The notes beneath the pieces are model-generated. The model was not told where the DNA came from and did not search any database. It saw only the letters and a list, made by a program, of their open reading frames with translations. The position numbers were made by a program, and so were the translations under genes. A DNA stretch of 38,129 nucleotides from Chloroflexota bacterium (GTDB lineage Bacteria > Chloroflexota > Ktedonobacteria > Ktedonobacterales > JADMIN01): assembly GCA_021814145.1 (NCBI GenBank), contig JAKAIY010000018.1:1-38129 (forward strand), in the 5' to 3' direction. This document shows, piece after piece, positions 33,444-38,129 of the stretch; position 1 is the first letter of the stretch, and the number at the start of each line of letters is the position of its first letter.

Positions 33444-33610
33444 CATTCCTCCATTCTGTGGCGCCAAGCGCTGGCGCTAGCCAATCGCGCGGCTCGCGCG
33501 AACAGTATCTCATAACGCCGCCACCGGCCTACGTGTTGTACAATCGCGCATGAATAGCGCGCGGCGATGGGGCCGCGCGCCCGCGATGACACAGACCGCG
33601 AAAGGGGGAA

Positions 33611-33652
33611 GTGGGAGTGTCCGCCCGGTGGCTCCCGGCGCGACGCTCCCAC
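33611..33652 (+). promoter_or_regulatory. Hairpin in the leader of the B12-dependent mutase subunit gene
   Basis: GTGGGAGTGTC (33611-33621) pairs with GACGCTCCCAC (33642-33652) over 11 positions with one G-U pair, ending eight bases before the start codon. The only purine-rich ribosome-binding-like string (AAGGGGGAA, 33602-33610) is just upstream of the stem. It may affect translation. No cobalamin riboswitch motif is seen. Confidence 0.35.
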
Positions 33653-33660
33653 GCTGAAAT

Positions 33661-34155
33661 ATGGCTGACGAACGCAGGATTCGGGTGCTGGTGGCCAAGC
33701 CTGGCCTCGATGGACATGACCGGGGCGCCAAGGTGATCGCGCGGGCGCTGCGCGACGCCGGGATGGAAGTGATCTATACCGGCATCCGCCAGACACCGGC
33801 GATGATCGTCGAGGCCGCCATCCAGGAGGACGTGGACGCCATCCTGATGAGCATCCTCTCTGGCGCGCACATGGCGATCTTCCCCAAGGTGATGGAACTC
33901 CTGCGCGAGAACGGCGTGGATGACGTGCTAGTCATGGCGGGCGGCATCCTCCCCGATGAAGACATCCCCGCCATCGAGGCGATGGGCGTCAGGGGCAACT
34001 TCGGCCCTGGCACGTCGCTCGCCACGATCATTGACTTCGTGCGCGCCAACGTCAGCCCGGAGCGCATGCGCCAGAGCCTGCCGCCGCTACAAGGCGCCAG
34101 CGCGCCCTTCGACACACCCGCGGTGACCGACGCCGCCAGCGAAGCGACGCGCTAG
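33661..34155 (+). CDS. B12-binding subunit of a methylmalonyl-CoA mutase-type enzyme
   Basis: A 164-residue cobalamin-binding domain protein. [18 protein letters not shown] has the D-x-H-x-x-G motif whose His ligates the cobalt; [15 protein letters not shown] and [14 protein letters not shown] complete the fold. It corresponds to the separate small subunit of an acyl-CoA mutase (methylmalonyl-CoA, 2-hydroxyisobutyryl-CoA or ethylmalonyl-CoA type). The large catalytic subunit is not in the window. ATG 33661 has no close ribosome binding site, but the family start fits. One base separates it from the MeaB gene, so the two are an operon. Confidence 0.9.
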   Translation: MADERRIRVLVAKPGLDGHDRGAKVIARALRDAGMEVIYTGIRQTPAMIVEAAIQEDVDAILMSILSGAHMAIFPKVMELLRENGVDDVLVMAGGILPDEDIPAIEAMGVRGNFGPGTSLATIIDFVRANVSPERMRQSLPPLQGASAPFDTPAVTDAASEATR

Positions 34156-34156
34156 C

Positions 34157-35161
34157 ATGACCACCTCACAGACACCGCCGCCCGCCCAGCCCGACCTGGT
34201 GGAGCGCCTGCTGGCGGGTGATCGCCGCGCGCTGGCCCGCGCCGTCTCGCTGATCGAGAACCAGGCGCCCGAGGCCCGCGCGATGCTGGCGCGGCTCCAC
34301 GCCTACGGCGGACATGCGCACATCGTCGGCTTTACCGGTTCGCCCGGCGCGGGCAAGTCCACACTCGTGACCCAGCTTGCCCGCGAGCTGCGCAAGCGGG
34401 GCCAGCGAGTCGGCGTCATCGCCGTAGATCCCAGCAGCCCCTTTAGCGGTGGCGCCATCCTGGGCGACCGCATCCGCATGCAGGAGCTGGCGGGCGACCC
34501 GAATGTATTCATCCGCAGCATGGCCAGCCGGGGCAGCGTCGGCGGGCTGGCGCTCGCCACGCGCGACGCCGTCCGCGCGCTGGACGCCGCCAGATTCGAT
34601 ACGATCATCATCGAGACAGTCGGCGCCGGACAGGCTGAGGTCGAGATCGTGCGCGCCGCGCAGTCGGTCGTGGTCGTCACGGTGCCGGGCATGGGCGACG
34701 ACATCCAGGCCCTCAAGGCTGGCATCCTGGAGATCGCCGACATCTTCGTCGTCAACAAGGCCGACCGGCCCGACGCCGAGCGTGTCGTCGCCGAGCTGCG
34801 CATGCTGCTCAGCCTGGACCAGCGCCGGAGCGAGCGCGAATGGCGCGCGCCAATCATCAAGGCCATCGCCACGACCGGCGAGGGCGTGCCAGAGCTGGCG
34901 GACAAGCTGGCGGCGCATCTCGAATCGCTGCGCGCGACGGGCCAGCTCGCCGCGCGCAGTGGCCGCCAGGCGCAGAGTGAGATGCTGGCGCTGCTGCATC
35001 AGGCGTTGATTGAGCGCATCAGCGCCACTATCGGCGAGGAAGAGTGGGGGCGGCTCGTCGCCGCTGTCGTCGAGCGCGAGCGTGACCCCTACACCACCGC
35101 CGACGAGCTGGCGCGGCGCATCGGCCTCGCGCCGGAAGCGGCAAGGCAAGTGAGCGAATGA
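34157..35161 (+). CDS. meaB: MeaB/ArgK-family GTPase, mutase chaperone
   Basis: A 334-residue P-loop GTPase that protects and reloads B12-dependent acyl-CoA mutases. Walker A is GFTGSPGAGKSTL (about residue 55); VGVIAVDPSSPFSGGAILGDRIRM, TVGAGQAEVEI, VVVTVPGMGDDIQALKAGILEIADIFVVNKAD and the C-terminal dimerisation helix are all characteristic of the MeaB family. The spacing of one base to the B12-binding subunit gene supports its role as the chaperone of that mutase. It is followed by GC-rich inverted repeats at 35205-35246 that may end the transcript. Confidence 0.93.
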   Translation: MTTSQTPPPAQPDLVERLLAGDRRALARAVSLIENQAPEARAMLARLHAYGGHAHIVGFTGSPGAGKSTLVTQLARELRKRGQRVGVIAVDPSSPFSGGAILGDRIRMQELAGDPNVFIRSMASRGSVGGLALATRDAVRALDAARFDTIIIETVGAGQAEVEIVRAAQSVVVVTVPGMGDDIQALKAGILEIADIFVVNKADRPDAERVVAELRMLLSLDQRRSEREWRAPIIKAIATTGEGVPELADKLAAHLESLRATGQLAARSGRQAQSEMLALLHQALIERISATIGEEEWGRLVAAVVERERDPYTTADELARRIGLAPEAARQVSE

Positions 35162-35204
35162 ATTCGCGTCTGCGGGGCCATCCGGCCACGAGGCTCGGTT
35201 TCAC

Positions 35205-35246
35205 CTGCCGCCTGCGCGGACCCAGGCGCGGCAGGCATGGGTCCGC
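35205..35246 (+). terminator. Overlapping alternative stem-loops after meaB
   Basis: CTGCCGCCTG (35205-35214) can pair with CAGG-CG-CGGCAG (35223-35234, 2-base bulge), or GCGGACCCA (35216-35224) with TGGGTCCGC (35238-35246, perfect 9 bp). The two overlap and exclude each other. They may serve as a terminator although no T-run follows. Confidence 0.35.
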
Positions 35247-35340
35247 ATAGAGAAGGCGGGTCTCGTGGCGGCGCGCCTTGAGGCGCGATTTCAATCGCCC
35301 GGCGTCCTCGCCGCCTGTTCCGCTTTGAAGCGCAGTCTGG

Positions 35341-35911
35341 ATGGCGGGAGCGATGGACACGATGGAAGCGATGGACGAAGGTGGCTTCTTTGCGGAACAG
35401 CTCCGGGCGACGACCAGCCAGCTTCTCTGGGCGGCCAGGCAGATCCCGGAGGAGCGCCGCTTCCTCCGGCCACCGCATCCGAAGGCCGAGTGGAGCGCCG
35501 CGCGGGAGGTCTTTCACCTGGCGCTCTACGAGCATGAGGTGGCGCAGCCCAGTATGCGCCTCTGGACCGGTGGCCCGGCAGTAGATGACTCACGCTTCCT
35601 CCACGAGGATGACGTATGGGCAGCTGAGGGACAGGGCATGAGCTATACGGCGCTGCTCCAGCGGCTCAGCGATGTGCGCGACGAGCAGATCGCGCTGCTC
35701 TCAGCGCTCGCCGGGCTATGGGATGAGCGGCGTGACACGGTCTGACACGGTCTGGAGCTATCCCGGGTTGCCGCCCGTCACGCTACGCTGGGTGGTGACC
35801 AAGACGTTACAACATACCGCCGAACACGTCAGCGCCCTGCTCAGGCTCAGCCTGTTCTGGGACCCGGCCGAACTCAGGAGCCAGCAAGCCCAGGCCAGCG
35901 CCGAGGGATAG
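35341..35911 (+). pseudogene. DinB-family protein gene, broken by a 10-bp tandem duplication
   Basis: The first frame (35341-35745) codes 134 residues of a DinB/YfiT-like four-helix protein (EQLRATTSQLLWAARQIPEE, EWSAAREVFHLALYEHEV) and stops early. The C-terminal part, with the metal-site His (TLRWVVTKTLQHTAEHVSALL), is in another frame and runs to 35911. At the junction TGACACGGTC is repeated in tandem (35733-35742 and 35743-35752). Removing one copy restores a single 186-residue frame reading WDERRDTVWSYPGLPP. The short protein lacks the last helix and its His, so it is likely inactive. Start could also be the ATG at 35353. Sequencing or assembly error is possible. Confidence 0.8.
35733..35752. 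repeat. 10-bp tandem duplication TGACACGGTC x2
   Basis: Two exact adjacent copies, followed by a partial third (TG). The extra copy shifts the DinB reading frame by one base; its removal restores the frame. Confidence 0.95.
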
Positions 35912-35967
35912 CAGCGCCTGCCCTCTGGCGGGACGCATCGAATGCAGCGAGCAGAAAGGATGGGACG

Positions 35968-36528
35968 ATGCTACGCGGCGAGCGCGTGCTACTGCGACCC
36001 AGGCAGCGCGAGGACCTGCCCCGCGCCTGGCAGTTCACCAACGATCCGGAATTCAAGCGGCTGATCGGTGATTGGCCGTTCGAGCCGCAGTCGTTGGAGC
36101 GGCTGGAGGCGCGCTACGAGGCGAGTCTGCGCGAGGGCGAGCGCGACGGCCCGCGCTTCGCCATCGAGGCGGACGGCCAGTACATCGGCCATGCCTTCCT
36201 CACCGATATCTCTGCGGCGGACGGCGTCTGCTGGCTAAGCATTGGCGTTGGCGATCCCGCCTATCAGGGCCAGGGCTACGGCCGCGAGGCGCTGCGGCTG
36301 CTGCTGGACTACGCCTTCCGCATCCACAACCTGCGTCGCGTCTGCCTGCACGTCTCAGCGTCCAATGAGCGCGCCATCCGCGCCTACCGCGGGCTCGGCT
36401 TCGTCGAGGAGGGCCGCCTGCGCCAGCACGTCTGGGACGGCGAACGCTATGAAGACCTGCTGTGCATGGGCCTGCTGCGCGACGAATGGGCTGCCCAGCA
36501 ACACGACGCCACGCCACCCAGCAAGTGA
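35968..36528 (+). CDS. GNAT-family N-acetyltransferase (RimJ/RimL-like)
   Basis: A 186-residue acetyltransferase that moves an acetyl group from acetyl-CoA to an amine. MLRGERVLLRPRQREDLPRAWQFTNDPE is the typical start of Acetyltransf_3/4 proteins; the acetyl-CoA loop is in YQGQGYGREALRLLL (Q/R-x-x-G-x-G/A); VCLHVSASNERAIRAYRGLGFVEEG is the last conserved block. ATG 35968 follows AAAGGATGGG. The target (protein N-terminus, antibiotic or small amine) is unknown. It stands alone after the DinB remnant. Confidence 0.9.
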   Translation: MLRGERVLLRPRQREDLPRAWQFTNDPEFKRLIGDWPFEPQSLERLEARYEASLREGERDGPRFAIEADGQYIGHAFLTDISAADGVCWLSIGVGDPAYQGQGYGREALRLLLDYAFRIHNLRRVCLHVSASNERAIRAYRGLGFVEEGRLRQHVWDGERYEDLLCMGLLRDEWAAQQHDATPPSK

Positions 36529-36563
36529 CGCGGCGCCGTATGGCCCTAAGCGCGCGTGGCGCC

Positions 36564-36950
36564 CTACTTGGCCGCTACCGCCACGCGCGCCTTCTTCATC
36601 CGCATGGTCATCATCTCGCCCATACCGATGAGAAGCAGCCCCAGCAGCAGGTGCGCGACCTGGATGACCCAGTGTCCCGTGGTGGGAAGAATCCGCTCCT
36701 GAGTCAAACCAAGGACGCCTTGCGCCAATCCGACGACGAACGCGCCCAGCGCCAGCGGCAGGCTGGCGCTCCCCGCGAGGATGTACACCAGCGCCAGCAG
36801 CCAGAGCGCCAGCACGACCAGGATGCCGATCAGCATATGGAGCGCGACCAGACCGCTCACCGACGCGACCCATATCACCAGGCCCAGCGCGAGCAGAATC
36901 AGGCCGCCATAGCGCACAATGCCGGAGAGAACCGGCGCGACGCGTGCCAT
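36564..36950 (-). CDS. Small four-helix membrane protein, unknown function
   Basis: A 128-residue protein that is mostly hydrophobic, with four membrane segments (approximately 12-30, 35-55, 62-84, 95-112) and a basic C-terminus (MKKARVAVAAK). No known motif. ATG 36950 follows AAGGG by nine bases; the longer frame to 37049 is rejected. A long perfect palindrome lies about 100 bases upstream and could regulate it. Confidence 0.7.
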   Translation of the reverse strand: MARVAPVLSGIVRYGGLILLALGLVIWVASVSGLVALHMLIGILVVLALWLLALVYILAGSASLPLALGAFVVGLAQGVLGLTQERILPTTGHWVIQVAHLLLGLLLIGMGEMMTMRMKKARVAVAAK

Positions 36951-37305
36951 TCGCGTTATCCCTTCCGTTTCCGTTTCACCATACCTATCAGGCGCCCGCG
37001 CATCCGCGAGCCTTTCTATAGTCAGGCATGACGAGTCGAAACGTAGCACAACTTCCCGCTAATAGTCAATACTGACTATTAGCGGGACGGGGCAGGCGCA
37101 TGGCTTCCGGGAACGCAGTCTGGCGGCTCACGCCGCGCCGTTGGGACGCCCCTGGCCAGCCCGCTCGCCATATGACTTTGGTCAGTCCAATCAAGCGGGA
37201 GATTGCCAAACGTGGAGTTGTGTGCGCACACTGTCATGAGTGAGAAGCCGTGACGCGCGCTGGCCAGAATAACTCCGGCGTGTTGTGGCTGGTGTCTCAG
37301 CCTTT
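36951..37305. other. Gene-free region between the small membrane protein gene and tRNA-Arg
   Basis: It has no credible gene; the minus-strand open frame at its right end is the antisense of the tRNA. It contains the 34-bp palindrome (37054-37087) and a third TATAGTCA half-site at 37017-37024. Confidence 0.55.
37054..37087. promoter_or_regulatory. 34-bp near-perfect palindrome, operator or hairpin
   Basis: The left arm 37054-37068 and right arm 37073-37087 are perfectly complementary over 15 bp around the four bases ATAC. The centre reads TAGTCA-ATAC-TGACTA, a form typical of MarR-type or other dimeric repressor sites. Another TATAGTCA is at 37017-37024. The AT-rich centre and lack of T-run argue against a terminator. 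Confidence 0.5.
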
Positions 37306-37378
37306 GCGCCCGTAGCTCAGTGGATAGAGCATCTGACTTCGGATCAGAGGGTCGGGGGTTCGAATCCCTCCGGGCGCG
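37306..37378 (+). tRNA. tRNA-Arg (anticodon TCG)
   Basis: A complete 73-base cloverleaf: acceptor GCGCCCG/CGGGCGC with discriminator G, D-arm GCTCAGTGGATAGAGC, anticodon arm TCTGA-CTTCGGA-TCAGA giving anticodon TCG, a five-base variable loop, and T-arm with GTTCGAAT. The 3' CCA is not encoded (CCC follows the discriminator). It reads CGA and probably other CGN codons. Confidence 0.95.
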
Positions 37379-37792
37379 CCCCAAATCACTGCCGGCGCCA
37401 CGTTCGCCAGCGATTCAGCGCTCTTAAAATCCTCATAGAAAGCGCGTGAGCACAGCGCTCAACCGATTTTATTCATCCCCCCCAACCGTCATGCCAGCCG
37501 CGACAGCTTGCGATGGGACCACTGTTCCCTTCACCCATCGGCGCGTAACGCATGGCATGTTTTTCGCGAAATCCAGGCCAGGTGGTCTCCCCCATTCGCG
37601 CCAAGCGCTAGCGAGCATAGAGCGGCGAGGGGAGCGCGACAAGCCGGGAGCGAGCGGGGGGCTGAAACAGAACCAGATAGACAGCAGTGGGAGTATTGTA
37701 GCGGCATGAAACGCGATGCGCTATAATGCGCGCGTCAGTCATGCGGAGCGCGGGCTGCGATATCCGCCCTCCAGCGTGTGTGCGAGGATAGT
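37379..37792. other. Gene-free region between tRNA-Arg and the GtrA-family gene
   Basis: No gene seen. The right part carries the TATAAT box of the downstream gene. Short inverted repeats of AGCGCT occur at about 37417 and 37456. No obvious tRNA terminator with a T-run. Confidence 0.5.
37722..37727 (+). promoter_or_regulatory. Candidate -10 box of the GtrA-family gene
   Basis: A perfect TATAAT lies at 37722-37727, about 65 bases before the start codon. A possible -35, TTGTAG at 37696-37701, is 20 bases away, which is longer than ideal. Confidence 0.4.
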
Positions 37793-38129
37793 ATGCCAGA
37801 CACGACGACTCGCGATCCCCGCCGGCCACTCTTGAGCGCCACCGATCTCGATGAGGCGCGCTGGATGGATCCTACCCTCAAGACGCGGGCGGTGAGGCCC
37901 GCCGACGCTGGCGGAGCGCCATCCACGAGGCGGGAGCCTGTCCCGGGCAAGAGCTACTATGACACGCGCTGGCCGCTGGTCAATCAGGCCCTCGCCATCG
38001 CTGAGCGACTGACCGGTGGGCGCGCCGGGGTCTTCCAGCGGCTCTTCACCTACCTGGTGATCGGTGGGACGGCGGCGATGGTCAATCTGGGCGCCTTCGC
38101 GGTCTTCGAGCATTTTGGCTCCCTCAAGG
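37793..38129 (+). CDS. GtrA-family membrane protein, 5' part (runs off the right edge)
   Basis: The first 112 codons of a gene are present with no stop before the window ends. ATG 37793 follows GAGG. After about 75 polar residues (MPDTTTRDPRRPLLSATDLD ...) the sequence LFTYLVIGGTAAMVNLGAFAVFEHFG matches the first membrane helix of GtrA-like proteins, which help move lipid-linked sugars in cell-surface polysaccharide synthesis. The long soluble N-terminal extension is unusual; GtrA proteins normally start close to the first helix, so it may be a fusion. The rest cannot be judged. Confidence 0.7.
   Translation, partial: MPDTTTRDPRRPLLSATDLDEARWMDPTLKTRAVRPADAGGAPSTRREPVPGKSYYDTRWPLVNQALAIAERLTGGRAGVFQRLFTYLVIGGTAAMVNLGAFAVFEHFGSLK

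Noticed and set aside
33468-33660. Cobalamin riboswitch before the B12-dependent mutase subunit
   Set aside because: The leader is short and I see no B12-box-like sequence or the expected multi-helix layout.
37079-37384. Minus-strand open frame of 101 codons containing DSNPRPSDPKSDALSTELRAQ
   Set aside because: It is the antisense of tRNA-Arg, a well-known spurious product in databases.
1-38129. CRISPR arrays, transposases, integrases, phage or toxin-antitoxin genes
   Set aside because: I looked for regularly spaced repeats, terminal inverted repeats and typical proteins on both strands and found none.

Overview
The window is a GC-rich (by eye well over 60%) bacterial chromosome segment carrying about 33 protein genes, one tRNA and no recognisable phage, transposon or CRISPR sequence. 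The gene set suggests a Chloroflexota-like bacterium (inference, moderate to low confidence): a GH57/DUF3536-type glycosidase, a separately encoded B12-binding subunit of an acyl-CoA mutase with MeaB, long PAS/GAF kinases, and membrane-anchored PP2C and anti-sigma sensors. No ribosomal or marker gene is present to settle this. Long antisense reading frames are frequent and are a by-product of GC-rich codon usage.

Layout. 1-6 kb: a DUF2752 membrane protein, a two-subunit molybdenum hydroxylase (2Fe-2S plus molybdopterin subunits), a NosD-like beta-helix protein with a C-terminal membrane anchor, and a cupredoxin lipoprotein. 6-13.7 kb (all minus strand): an orphan PAS/GAF histidine kinase, an M20 amidohydrolase, a transmembrane PP2C phosphatase, a damaged short reading frame and a methyltransferase. 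13.7-18.5 kb: a thiolase, then on the plus strand a TetR regulator with its ABC exporter ATPase and permease; a perfect inverted repeat overlaps the TetR promoter. 18.7-22.5 kb: an alpha/beta hydrolase, a second methyltransferase, a sulfocyanin-like cupredoxin with an unusual array of TGTGAYA motifs upstream, and a 3-hydroxybutyryl-CoA dehydrogenase. 22.6-28.5 kb: an anti-sigma factor with an extracellular beta-propeller overlapping its ECF sigma factor, a GH57 glycosidase and a LysM/M23 murein hydrolase. 28.8-31.6 kb: hemC-hemD-membrane protein operon. 31.9-33.4 kb: a DUF1269 protein whose promoter region and start are duplicated, and a small membrane protein. 33.7-38.1 kb: B12-binding mutase subunit plus meaB, a frameshifted DinB gene, a GNAT acetyltransferase, a small membrane protein, tRNA-Arg(TCG), and the start of a GtrA-family gene running off the right edge.

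How they fit together. Thiolase and 3-hydroxybutyryl-CoA dehydrogenase catalyse consecutive steps between acetyl-CoA and 3-hydroxybutyryl-CoA but sit 7 kb apart. The mutase subunit and MeaB handle methylmalonyl-CoA-type rearrangements. Several genes concern sensing across the membrane (kinase, PP2C, sigma/anti-sigma). The most noteworthy oddities are an internal motif duplication in HemC around its catalytic aspartate, a 171-bp perfect direct repeat that gives the DUF1269 gene two equivalent in-frame starts, a 10-bp tandem duplication that breaks DinB, and several well-formed operator-like palindromes and repeats.
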